From: Clostridium sp. 'deep sea'
Lineage (GTDB): Bacteria; Bacillota; UBA994; PWPR01
Direction of reading: 5' to 3'
NCBI RefSeq assembly: GCF_014931565.1
Contig: NZ_CP063353.1
Span: forward strand, 1,798,001 to 1,862,000
Length of the DNA stretch: 64,000 nt
The notes below the pieces were generated by a model. The model saw nothing but the letters and a program-made list of their open reading frames with translations. It was not told where the DNA came from and searched no databases. Position numbers and translations under genes: made by a program. Numbering within the stretch: position 1 is the stretch's first letter; each line of letters opens with the position of its first letter. Of the stretch, positions 56,658 to 64,000 are shown in pieces.

Positions 56658-58317
56658 TTTTGAACCACCTTTTAAGTGCTTTAAAATTAAATACTAAATA
56701 GAAAATACCCAAAAATGTTAAACTAGTTAATGACAAAATCACTCCCATTGCTGCTGCAACCCCAATTTCTGAGCTGGTAATTCTCTGAAAAATCTGTTGA
56801 ACAGCCACCTTATTACTTGGTAGCAGCAAAAAAATGATTGCTCCTAATGTTGTCATTGTTGATGTAAAATTTTTGAAAAAAGCCGTTGTAAAAGCTGGAC
56901 TAACTAGGGGCAAGGACACTCGCAGAAAAGTTTTTGATTCTGATACTCCTAGGTTATACGAGGCCTCCTCTAAATGTGGATTGAGGTGTTCTAGTAAAGC
57001 AAAACCTGCCTTTAGTCCTATATTTAAGTACCTTGCAATACATATAATATAGACAATGACTCCTGTTCCTAACAATATTAAGGGCTTAACTCCAATTAAT
57101 ATATACCTACCAACCCCAAATAAAGGGTGTTTAAAAGTCAGCAAATAGCCAATCCCAAACAATATTCCTGGAACAGCTGCTGGTATTGTTGCAATTAAAT
57201 CAATTAGTTTTTTTAACCGAACTGTTTTAGTTTTTATAATGTAAGCCAGCAAAACTCCTATAAATGATGAGGTAATAGCAATCGTTATTGCCAGCTTTAA
57301 GCTGTTAAAAAGAGGAGTGATATCTTCGGACAAGGCCTTGGCAAAATGTGCTGTAGTTAAGGTATAATTGTAACCCCATTGCTTAGTAATAGCTCCAATC
57401 ACAATAAAGGCATACTTAGCTACTACAAAGCTTAAAAACAACACTGTTATAATAATAAAAATTCTACGTGTTAGAGGGTTTAACTGTTTAAACTCAATAT
57501 CACTATTATAATTTTTTTCACTATAGTATTTTTTCTTTTTTACAAAACACCTGTGTAGAAAAAAAACAAGTAGACAAGGAATTAACAGAATAAGACCCGA
57601 TAACGAAGCCATATTCAAGTCATACAAACCCGTTATTTGTATGTATAAATATGATGATAGGGTTTGATAGTTTCCTCCAATAATTAATGGTGTAGTAAAA
57701 TCTGCCATAGAGGACAAGAAGATTAACAATGCCGTGCTTGTGATTTCTGGAATCATTAAAGGTAGAGTTATTTCCTTAAGTACCTGTCCTGGTGAGGCAC
57801 CTAAATTTAAGGCAGCCTGCTCCAGAGAGGTGTCTGTTCTACCTAGCGAACTGCTAATTAGTAAATATGCAAATGATGTTAACCCTAAAACCTGTAACAG
57901 TAGTATACCCGTATAGCCATAGGGGCTCCTTGTTAACCCTAAAAGATCATGAGAGATTAACCCTCTTTTACCAAACAGCATAATGAAGGATAAACTGCCC
58001 ACAAAGGGTGGATTGATTAAAGGTATTAGGGAAACCACCTTTAAGAAATTTCTACCTTTAAAACTGATTCGTCTTAAGGTAAAGGCAATGACTGTTCCAA
58101 GAGCTGTTACAACCATAGTAACTGGAATTGACAGCTTTAGGCTCCTATACAAGTGTTTAAAAATAGAGCTCCATTGTTTGCTACTTAGCTCAAAGCCACT
58201 TCCAATACTTGAAGTAACTACACTAATGATAGGGAGAAAAGCGAAGTATACTACAAAAAGTGCAATTACAAAATATAGTACCTTAAATACGCTAAAATGT
58301 TTAATGAGTCTATTCAT
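56647..58317 (-). CDS. Ferric/AfuB-type ABC permease (two fused domains)
   Basis: 556 residues, about 12 TM helices in two tandem BPD_transp_1 domains, as in FbpB/AfuB iron and sugar-phosphate permeases. Two EAA loops for ATPase docking are visible: EQAALNLGASPGQVLKEITLPLMIP in the first half and EEASYNLGVSESKTFLRVSLPLVSP in the second. The ATPase gene follows with an 11-base overlap; the solute-binding-protein gene precedes it, across an 80-base gap that carries a strong hairpin. It depends on the broken ATPase or on one encoded elsewhere. Confidence 0.9.
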   Translation of the reverse strand: MNRLIKHFSVFKVLYFVIALFVVYFAFLPIISVVTSSIGSGFELSSKQWSSIFKHLYRSLKLSIPVTMVVTALGTVIAFTLRRISFKGRNFLKVVSLIPLINPPFVGSLSFIMLFGKRGLISHDLLGLTRSPYGYTGILLLQVLGLTSFAYLLISSSLGRTDTSLEQAALNLGASPGQVLKEITLPLMIPEITSTALLIFLSSMADFTTPLIIGGNYQTLSSYLYIQITGLYDLNMASLSGLILLIPCLLVFFLHRCFVKKKKYYSEKNYNSDIEFKQLNPLTRRIFIIITVLFLSFVVAKYAFIVIGAITKQWGYNYTLTTAHFAKALSEDITPLFNSLKLAITIAITSSFIGVLLAYIIKTKTVRLKKLIDLIATIPAAVPGILFGIGYLLTFKHPLFGVGRYILIGVKPLILLGTGVIVYIICIARYLNIGLKAGFALLEHLNPHLEEASYNLGVSESKTFLRVSLPLVSPAFTTAFFKNFTSTMTTLGAIIFLLLPSNKVAVQQIFQRITSSEIGVAAAMGVILSLTSLTFLGIFYLVFNFKALKRWFKNDG

Positions 58318-58344
58318 AATTAATCAATCCTTTAATGGAGCAAA

Positions 58345-58388
58345 GGGGCTGTAAAAAAAGGTTCTAAACCTCTATTTTACAAGGCCCC
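58345..58388 (-). other. Intercistronic hairpin after the binding-protein gene
   Basis: Three stacked stems (GGGGC/GCCCC, GTAAAA/TTTTAC, AGGTT/AACCT) around a 3-base loop fill the 80-base gap between binding-protein stop and permease start. In other binding-protein operons such hairpins stabilise the upstream mRNA or terminate part of the transcripts, giving excess binding protein. Confidence 0.7.
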
Positions 58389-58396
58389 AATACTAT

Positions 58397-59464
58397 CTAT
58401 TCCACTTTTGATGACCATGTTTCTAAAATTGAATCTCTGTTTTCAGCTCCAGCTTTAAAATCAGCAGGAAATAGTTCGATTTCATTGATATCAACAATAC
58501 CTTCAGGTATATCTACATCAGTTCTTGCAACTGCAGCATATCTCTTTTCAGTAATTACTTGCATGCCTCGCTTAGACATGATCCAATCAATAAAGACCTT
58601 TGCTTCAGCTAAATTATCTGTACCAGCTACAATTGCTACGGGCTGTGGCCACCACCCAGTGCCGTCTTTAGGGTAAACAACTTTAATATGATCATATTCT
58701 TTTTCAATTTCAAAATCACCATTACTAGCATTAATGCCTACAATAGCTTCTCCGTTAATAACTAAATTTTTAGGGTCGCTTCCTCTTGCTGTAAAGAACG
58801 GCACCTGATCAATTAACTTATCTAGATATTCCCAACCTTTTTCTTCACCTTTAGTTTGTAAAATAGCTGTTACTACATTATAAGCTGTACCTGATGATGT
58901 AGGGTTAGGCATTGATACCTCATCCTTAAGCTTCTCTTGAAGTAAATCATCCCATGTAGAAGGCATTTCTAAGTTTTTCTCCTCTATTAACTGTTTGTTT
59001 ACAATCCAATTAACCAGTGTAAGAGATGTACCGTGCCAATATCCCTCTTCATCTTTCATATTTTCCTCTAAGTTTTCAGCCTGAGGTGTAACGTATTTTT
59101 CTAGTAAGCCATTATCTGCGGCGTTAATAAAAGTATCTGCTCCGCCAGTAAACCAAAGATCAGCTATATTAACTCCAGACTGCTTTTCATTACCAAGGCG
59201 TTGTAGTATTTCTCCATTTTTCATTGTTAAATGCTCAACCACAATCCCTGTGTCCTCTTCAAACACATCTAAAATTGGTCTAACTTTGTCTGTTACACCA
59301 TATAGACTTAGAGTTGTGCCTTTCATGTCTGGTGAATAGTGCTCAGTCTCAAACTTGAGCTGGATATCTGCATTACTGACATCGTCACCGCTTGCATCTT
59401 TAGTACATGCTGTAACTGTGAATATAGTTAAAACTACTAATAATAAAACTGCAAATTTTTTCAT
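58397..59464 (-). CDS. ABC solute-binding lipoprotein (ferric/AfuA type)
   Basis: 355 residues. Lipoprotein signal with lipobox V-T-A-C20. The sequence matches the SBP_bac (iron(III)/AfuA-type) cluster: TTLSLYGVTDKVRPILDVFEEDTGIVVEHLTMKNGEILQRL is the N-terminal lobe, then FTGG-A-type (WFTGGADTF) and KRYAAVARTDV near the C-terminus. In this family ligands include Fe3+, 2-aminoethylphosphonate and hexose phosphates. Its neighbour, a PHP phosphoesterase 3 bases upstream, favours a phosphorylated ligand, by inference. Confidence 0.88.
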   Translation of the reverse strand: MKKFAVLLLVVLTIFTVTACTKDASGDDVSNADIQLKFETEHYSPDMKGTTLSLYGVTDKVRPILDVFEEDTGIVVEHLTMKNGEILQRLGNEKQSGVNIADLWFTGGADTFINAADNGLLEKYVTPQAENLEENMKDEEGYWHGTSLTLVNWIVNKQLIEEKNLEMPSTWDDLLQEKLKDEVSMPNPTSSGTAYNVVTAILQTKGEEKGWEYLDKLIDQVPFFTARGSDPKNLVINGEAIVGINASNGDFEIEKEYDHIKVVYPKDGTGWWPQPVAIVAGTDNLAEAKVFIDWIMSKRGMQVITEKRYAAVARTDVDIPEGIVDINEIELFPADFKAGAENRDSILETWSSKVE

Positions 59465-59466
59465 AT

Positions 59467-60096
59467 TTATTGCCCCTTAATCTCCTTATACTTATTTGTA
59501 TTTTCATCGTAATACATAGGCATAAACTGACCCTTTTTCAGCTCAGCTATTAATTCTTGCTCATTATTAATTCGGTTATAGAAATATGTTGCAAAACAAC
59601 CCACTCTATCAATAGAGTGTGCATCACTAGCCCCAGTAACTGGCTTATTTTTCTTTTTTGCTGACTGAGCGGCCTTTATATTGTTTTCGCTTATAGTATT
59701 ACCGTTATATCCTTCTATTGCTGTTAGTTTATCGAGGCTTTTTATCTTATCTCCAATGCCTCGCAGGTTTTTTCGATATGGGTGAGCCGCTATACAAGCC
59801 CCTCCTTTACATGATACATAATCTACAAGCTCTTGAGCAGTCAGTCTCTTTTTTGGTATTTCTGGCACACCAAAAACTAAAATATCACCATCTAATGTTA
59901 AAACCTCCGTACCAACGATTACTAATAAATCATTAGGCAGTTTATCATTAAGAAACTTCTTGGCCGCCATTGTGTCGTGATCTGTGATGCATATGCCTTT
60001 TAAACCCTTTCTCAATGCTTCTTCAACAATCTGATTAAAGCTAACCCTGCTACATGTAGAGAACTCTGATGTGTGAAGATGTAAATCTATTAACAT
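59467..60096 (-). CDS. PHP-domain phosphoesterase
   Basis: 209 residues. All PHP metal motifs are visible: D-L-H6-L-H8-T, the C-I-T-D-H-D motif (about 36-41), the E64-like glutamate region, I-A-A-H-P-Y (about 97-102) and S-D-A-H (about 158-161). Such proteins hydrolyse phosphoesters (histidinol-phosphate-type or 3',5'-nucleotide phosphatases). No TIM-barrel extension is present. It is the first gene of the operon, with its stop only 2 bases before the binding-protein ATG, so a role in processing the imported compound is plausible. Confidence 0.88.
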   Translation of the reverse strand: MLIDLHLHTSEFSTCSRVSFNQIVEEALRKGLKGICITDHDTMAAKKFLNDKLPNDLLVIVGTEVLTLDGDILVFGVPEIPKKRLTAQELVDYVSCKGGACIAAHPYRKNLRGIGDKIKSLDKLTAIEGYNGNTISENNIKAAQSAKKKNKPVTGASDAHSIDRVGCFATYFYNRINNEQELIAELKKGQFMPMYYDENTNKYKEIKGQ

Positions 60097-60412
60097 ATTT
60101 ACCTCCTATCTATAAAAACCTTTGCTTATCTTATCAATAAATTATTTTTATATCAAGAAGTATTTTTGTGTTTTCTATAAATACTTAAAATTAATCTTAA
60201 ATTGTATAAGTTTATACATCTAAAATATACATAAATAGAGACACCAGTTATTATTGAGGATTATTGCCATACTTTTAGCAACCTATCAGTTTTCATTCTT
60301 TTTAATTTTTTTTACGGTAGTATTTAAAACAAAAAAAGCAGTTTCAACAACCGCTTTATACATCGCCAGCATTTATATTTGTAAATAAAAAAATATGATT
60401 AAGATTCAACAT
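60097..60412. other. Promoter gap of the ABC/PHP operon
   Basis: No ORF. An inverted repeat (AAGTATTT ... AAATACTT at about 60159-60187) lies upstream of the PHP gene and is a possible operator or RNA hairpin. The terminator of the downstream gene is at 60335-60357. Confidence 0.4.
60335..60357 (-). terminator. Terminator after the C45-type hydrolase gene
   Basis: A 9-position stem (AAAGCAGTT/AACCGCTTT, one mismatch) with a 5-base loop, followed on the minus strand by TTTTTTTGTTTT. Confidence 0.75.
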
Positions 60413-61534
60413 TTACATTTTACTCCAAAATGTTTCTGGATTTTGAGCAGACTCATTATAATAGTTGGCAGAATATTGTTTAGTACCAATGGCATCATTA
60501 AATCCAAACGACTTCCACTTATTTATACTTGGGGGGCCAAAGCAGATATCAACAACTTGGTTAGTAACATCAAACAACATTGACCTTAGTGTACCAAGAC
60601 CATCATCATACTGATGGCAACAAACACCATTTGGCATTTCTTTCGATAAGATATTTTTTAATGTTTCTTTATTGATATTTTGCACATTATTTTTAATTGT
60701 TGAGTCCATTATATTGTAGCGCTTTTCAGATTGCCACATTTTATTTACAGTATATGGCATGGTATTTTTAGAAGTATAGTGATTTGTAGAAACTAAATAT
60801 TCTTTGCTATTTTTAATTCCAATTATTGTTTTTCCATTGAAACAAGCAACCTCAACTAACACAGCCTGTCCACTTTTATCAGCCAACAGGAAGTTTGTAT
60901 TAGCTGATATAGGCATGCTTTTTATTAGCTGTAATGCATCACTAACATCTTTACAATTATCGAGCAAACTTCTAATAACAACCCAAAAAGTACAGCCTTT
61001 ACTCTGTGGTAGTTTACCAGGTGTTGAGGCTGACATGGTAACACATAAACCATGTTCGTTTATTCCATCAAACCTGCCAAAAAGAAACAACGAAAAACCT
61101 ATATGTGCGGCTTTTCCTGTTACTCGTGTAGTACAAAGCCTTAGTTCATCATTAATAAAGTATTCATAACTTCGCCCTACATAGGTATGGTGATTTTTTG
61201 TTATAGCAGGAATAACAACCATTTGACTACAGTTACATGATGTACCAAATGAATTAGCATAATACACTACTTTCTCTTGCTCAATACCTAAGCTATGAGC
61301 AAAGCCTAAAATTTCTTGGTTTAACTCACGGCAAAACTCATCATATACTTTCATAATTTTATTTACTTCAGCTAAGGATAAAAATTCTTCACCTTTAAAT
61401 GGCGAAGTAAAAAAATCAACCTCATTGGCATATTTTTTAATTGTTTCACCTCTAAACTGCCCAATTTCATAATGAGTTCCTTGCATAACTATATGTTCGA
61501 ATTTGAGTTGTTTGTAATTATTAATATTATCCAT
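60413..61534 (-). CDS. C45/choloylglycine-type Ntn-hydrolase or acyltransferase
   Basis: 373 residues. It resembles peptidase family C45 (isopenicillin-N acyltransferase-like) and linear amide C-N hydrolases: GTHYEIGQFRGE (about 19-30) is the usual N-terminal motif, and a candidate nucleophile lies in GTSC100NC102SQ. Ntn-hydrolases of this kind often self-cleave before the Cys. Further blocks are the YVGRSYEY strand, FGRFDGINEHGLCV and a C-terminal STNHY segment. It is cytosolic (no signal peptide) and stands alone with its own terminator. The substrate is unknown; acyl-amino-acid hydrolysis is a guess. Confidence 0.8.
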   Translation of the reverse strand: MDNINNYKQLKFEHIVMQGTHYEIGQFRGETIKKYANEVDFFTSPFKGEEFLSLAEVNKIMKVYDEFCRELNQEILGFAHSLGIEQEKVVYYANSFGTSCNCSQMVVIPAITKNHHTYVGRSYEYFINDELRLCTTRVTGKAAHIGFSLFLFGRFDGINEHGLCVTMSASTPGKLPQSKGCTFWVVIRSLLDNCKDVSDALQLIKSMPISANTNFLLADKSGQAVLVEVACFNGKTIIGIKNSKEYLVSTNHYTSKNTMPYTVNKMWQSEKRYNIMDSTIKNNVQNINKETLKNILSKEMPNGVCCHQYDDGLGTLRSMLFDVTNQVVDICFGPPSINKWKSFGFNDAIGTKQYSANYYNESAQNPETFWSKM

Positions 61535-61725
61535 TTTAACTTTCCTTTCAATATAAATTTAGTTTAGTTAAGAACTAATTACATTATAATAAAGTCAATA
61601 TGCCAACGGCATGTCATATTATTAAACTCAATTTTATATTAGCTAGTTTTATAATCTTTAATAATATCTAAATCTTTAAGCAGTAGTTTTAATATTCACC
61701 CAAGTTTTAATCTATGTATCTAAAA

Positions 61726-61755
61726 AAACCATGATGATTTATTTTATCATGGTTT
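61726..61755 (-). terminator. Terminator after the CapA-type gene
   Basis: A 10-bp stem (AAACCATGAT/ATCATGGTTT) with a 10-base loop; U-tracts are present on both strands (CTTTTT and TTTTTTTAG). Confidence 0.85.
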
Positions 61756-61796
61756 CTTTTTACTTATCTGACTATAACTCACTCTTATTTATCGTA

Positions 61797-62822
61797 TTAG
61801 GGTATTATTTCACCTAAACATTGTTTAATCTTAATCTCTATACTCATTTCACTAGAGTACTTCTGCAACCTTTGCAGAATATAGCCCCCCACATCTCCTG
61901 TAGCTAAAGTGGGCTGACAATCAATTATTTTTATAGGTATTAGTTTAATTTTTTTGATATCTTTATTTTTAATAGTTAAATCAAGAATAATTGATTCATC
62001 AGTTCCTTTTTGTATTTGTTTATCAAACACAAAATTTCCAAGACTATAAAAGATATACTTATCTTTGTACTGCTCTATGCCTTGAAGTACGTGAGGGTGG
62101 TGTCCAAGTATTAAATCAGCTCCACTATCTATAATTTCATGAGCTAATTTTTTTTGTTTTTCACTAGGAAAAAAATCAAACTCATTTCCCCAATGAACTG
62201 TTACTACTAAAAAATCACACTGCGCCTTCGCTTTTTTTATCTCAATAGCAATATTATCTTTTACCCTACATATATCTGCTTTATCTTTGTTGTAAATATA
62301 GCCCCTAGGTGAAAACATGCTATAACCAAGAAACCCAATTTTATACCCCTCTTTTTCTATAACTAATGGTTTTCTTGCTTCGTTATTTTTTACGCCTGCA
62401 CCAATATAACTAATGCCATTATTATGTAGGGCTTGCATGGTATTAGCTAAACCAGCTTCTTTATAATCCATTGTATGATTGTTTGCAAGATTAAGGATTG
62501 TAAATCCAGCTTCTTTTAGTTTTGTAGCATTTGCGTTCTTTGCCTTAAAAATTAAATTAGAGTTTTTACAAACTGGATTATTGCCTTCATAAATTGGATT
62601 TTCCAGATTGCCAAGTACAATGTCTTTTTTAATAAAGCACTTTTCAACTTGTTTGTAGGGATAATTTAGTCCTTCTTTGATCATTTTTTTCTCAACATCC
62701 CGTGATAATAAGATATCTCCAACTGCCACCAGATGTATTTCATTTTCAGTTGTTTTTAACGCACAAAAAACTGTCATAGACATTACAATAGTAAAAATTA
62801 TAAATATTAATAGCTTTTTCAT
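61797..62822 (-). CDS. CapA-family (PGA_cap) metallophosphoesterase-like protein
   Basis: 341 residues with a signal anchor (about 4-24). The PGA_cap/CapA signature is complete: AVGDILLSRDVEKKM, LENP, LANNHTMDYKEAG (about 110-122), VTVHWGNEF (about 209-217), LILGHHPHVLQG (about 237-248) and YSLGNFVFD. CapA is part of poly-gamma-glutamate capsule export in Bacillus, but stand-alone members occur widely at the cell surface of Firmicutes and may be phosphoesterases. No capB/capC/capE genes are nearby, so the capsule role is not implied. It is 87 bases downstream of the DUF3160 gene on the same strand. Confidence 0.9.
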   Translation of the reverse strand: MKKLLIFIIFTIVMSMTVFCALKTTENEIHLVAVGDILLSRDVEKKMIKEGLNYPYKQVEKCFIKKDIVLGNLENPIYEGNNPVCKNSNLIFKAKNANATKLKEAGFTILNLANNHTMDYKEAGLANTMQALHNNGISYIGAGVKNNEARKPLVIEKEGYKIGFLGYSMFSPRGYIYNKDKADICRVKDNIAIEIKKAKAQCDFLVVTVHWGNEFDFFPSEKQKKLAHEIIDSGADLILGHHPHVLQGIEQYKDKYIFYSLGNFVFDKQIQKGTDESIILDLTIKNKDIKKIKLIPIKIIDCQPTLATGDVGGYILQRLQKYSSEMSIEIKIKQCLGEIIP

Positions 62823-62909
62823 AAGATACTCCCAATGAGTGTCTGTATCATTATTTATAGTTTATGCAGTATTGAGAATAAGGCTCTACTGATTAAGTAT
62901 TTGCTGATA

Positions 62910-64000
62910 TTAGTAATCTATATGCTGCTTCATCCACTCAAGCTGAGCTGGTTGATTGTCTTCTTTTAGTGTTTTCTGCCATTCTTCATCTGTAAGTCTT
63001 ACTTTTGATAAAAATTCATAATAGCTAAATACCGCACCCCTAGTGAGGTATAAACTACCATCTATCGGTACAACCACAAATATCTCATGAGCGGGACCAA
63101 CCCCAACTTCTAAATAACCCCCATCTGAGAACTCATTAGGAGCAATGGTGTGAATATCGGCAATTACAGCCATATTTTTATCGGTCTCAGAAGTTATTTC
63201 AAACCATCTTATACCATCTCCGGCAAAGGAACTAGTTAAGTACTCTAAAGTACCACCATAAGTCATTATTTTATCATATTCTTGCTCCGTAAGTTGTTCA
63301 TTTTTAAGCTGTTTAATTGAGCAAGTAATTAAAAATTGTAGTAAATCTTCAAATCTCTGCAGCTTACTTTCAAGACCCCCTGAAAGAATACCTCTTTGTT
63401 TTAGATTTTCTCTTGAATACTTTGTTAACCATAATAACTTATCATATACCTCAATACTGGGTTCAACATATCCTTTAGTAATTGGGGTATATCCTCCACC
63501 ACATTCTGCACCACAAAATTTTCCATATAATATTGTATCATGCTTTAGCTCAGACCAACTTGCTAAAGCTGTGGTTAAAGATTTATCTTGCCAGGCTTGA
63601 TTAGTCATAAATGAGGGGTAGCCAGACTCATGTTTTTTTAATAATCCCTTTAGTGTCCACATCCATCCATAATACATATTTGACTGCCATTCATCTTGAT
63701 TTAATTTACTAAATTTATCTTTCAGCTCTTCTAAAATGATTGGATACTTTGACCATTTTTTATCTTCTTCGTTAACTTCTATTTGAATATCATGTGCTCT
63801 ACTTGAACCCAAAGCTGCCATTACATCGAGACCAGAAGGAACTGGTCTTTGAATTGGCTTTACTAACTGTTGAATTATTTCGGAATCTGGAACATATCTT
63901 TGACCCATAAATCTCATTTGTTTTGATACCGGAGTAGACACCCTTGTGTATTTAGCTCTAATTTTGGGTTCAGGTAATTTTTTTGCTTCTAAATACAGTT
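62910..64000 (-). CDS. DUF3160 protein, N-terminal part beyond window
   Basis: At least 363 codons; the frame remains open to the window edge, reading LYLEAKKLPEPKIRAKYTRV before the apparent GTG at 63941. The 5' end is therefore missing and 63941 is not the real start. The visible part matches DUF3160 (Firmicute secreted proteins of about 700-800 residues): MRFMGQRYVPDSEIIQQLV, LDVMAALGSSRA, YGWMWTLKGLL and a C-terminal ADIHT.P...LEVGVGPAHEI.VVVP motif. The function is unknown; the family is often in surface or peptidase gene neighbourhoods. Confidence 0.85.
   Translation of the reverse strand, partial: LYLEAKKLPEPKIRAKYTRVSTPVSKQMRFMGQRYVPDSEIIQQLVKPIQRPVPSGLDVMAALGSSRAHDIQIEVNEEDKKWSKYPIILEELKDKFSKLNQDEWQSNMYYGWMWTLKGLLKKHESGYPSFMTNQAWQDKSLTTALASWSELKHDTILYGKFCGAECGGGYTPITKGYVEPSIEVYDKLLWLTKYSRENLKQRGILSGGLESKLQRFEDLLQFLITCSIKQLKNEQLTEQEYDKIMTYGGTLEYLTSSFAGDGIRWFEITSETDKNMAVIADIHTIAPNEFSDGGYLEVGVGPAHEIFVVVPIDGSLYLTRGAVFSYYEFLSKVRLTDEEWQKTLKEDNQPAQLEWMKQHIDY

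Noticed and set aside
61797-62822. Capsule biosynthesis locus
   Set aside because: Only a CapA-like protein is present; capB, capC and capE are absent.
1-64000. tRNA, rRNA, T-box or vitamin riboswitch
   Set aside because: No cloverleaf, rRNA block, T-box motif or known aptamer was recognised upstream of any gene, including the ECF and ABC genes. A covariance-model scan was not possible here and could change this.

Overview
The window is AT-rich (roughly 30-33 % GC by eye) with Shine-Dalgarno sites of the AGGAGG type, TTG and GTG starts, and Gram-positive features: a CIRCE operator, a lipoprotein solute-binding protein, an ECF transporter S subunit, L,D-transpeptidase, TraX-type proteins, and surface proteins carrying copper-amine-oxidase-N-like 'stalk' domains. 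This points to a low-GC anaerobic Firmicute, most likely class Clostridia; I cannot name the genus. No rRNA, tRNA, CRISPR array, prophage or plasmid backbone was seen. Most genes are on the minus strand.

Layout. 1-2.1 kb: a 3'-truncated membrane-anchored propeller-like gene overlapping a secreted M23 peptidase with two PPC domains. 2.3-4.4 kb: htpG with its terminator, a sigma-A promoter and a perfect CIRCE operator. 4.7-10.8 kb: three GNAT acetyltransferases, a small membrane protein, a large PLD-nuclease/DEAH-helicase/DUF3427 protein and a methyltransferase. 10.9-14.4 kb: two QueG-like double 4Fe-4S proteins flanking an L,D-transpeptidase-like protein. 14.7-15.9 kb: a carboxypeptidase-regulatory-like repeat protein split by an in-frame TAA. 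16-18 kb: an operon of DUF1893, ECF S subunit and APH-type kinase. 18.2-20.1 kb: a single ABC exporter preceded by an apparent translational-attenuation leader. 20.1-21.8 kb: a complete IS4-family element with 15-bp inverted repeats and a 10-bp target duplication, its transposase split by a -1 frame change at a slippery heptamer. 21.9-26.2 kb: a TetR-type regulator and a heterodimeric ABC pair. 27.1-30.5 kb: M17 and M29-like aminopeptidases with a GntR/FCD regulator and matching palindromic operators. 30.5-31.1 kb: non-coding DNA with dispersed repeats. 31.1-35.8 kb: a CydDC-like ABC pair plus a DUF454 protein, divergent from an AraC-type regulator, with a Fur-box-like site between.

35.9-50.3 kb is an extracellular block: two tandem trypsin-like (S1C) proteases fused to stalk and propeller domains, a 3122-residue GLUG/Ig-like protein ending in the same stalk domain, and a small tail-collar protein. 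50.6-55.1 kb has tandem TraX paralogues and a subtilisin-like protease. 55.6-60.1 kb is a ferric/AfuABC-type ABC operon with a PHP phosphoesterase, whose ATPase gene is broken around Walker B. 60.4-64 kb carries a C45-type acyltransferase/hydrolase, a CapA-type phosphoesterase and a 5'-truncated DUF3160 protein.

Taken together the region serves protein and peptide turnover outside and inside the cell (M23, S1C, S8, PepA, M29-like), cell-surface architecture, and ABC transport. The best candidates for new biology are the attenuator-like leader at 18.2-18.3 kb, the GntR/TATTCTATAGAATA circuit, the slippery-site transposase, and the stalk-domain surface cluster.
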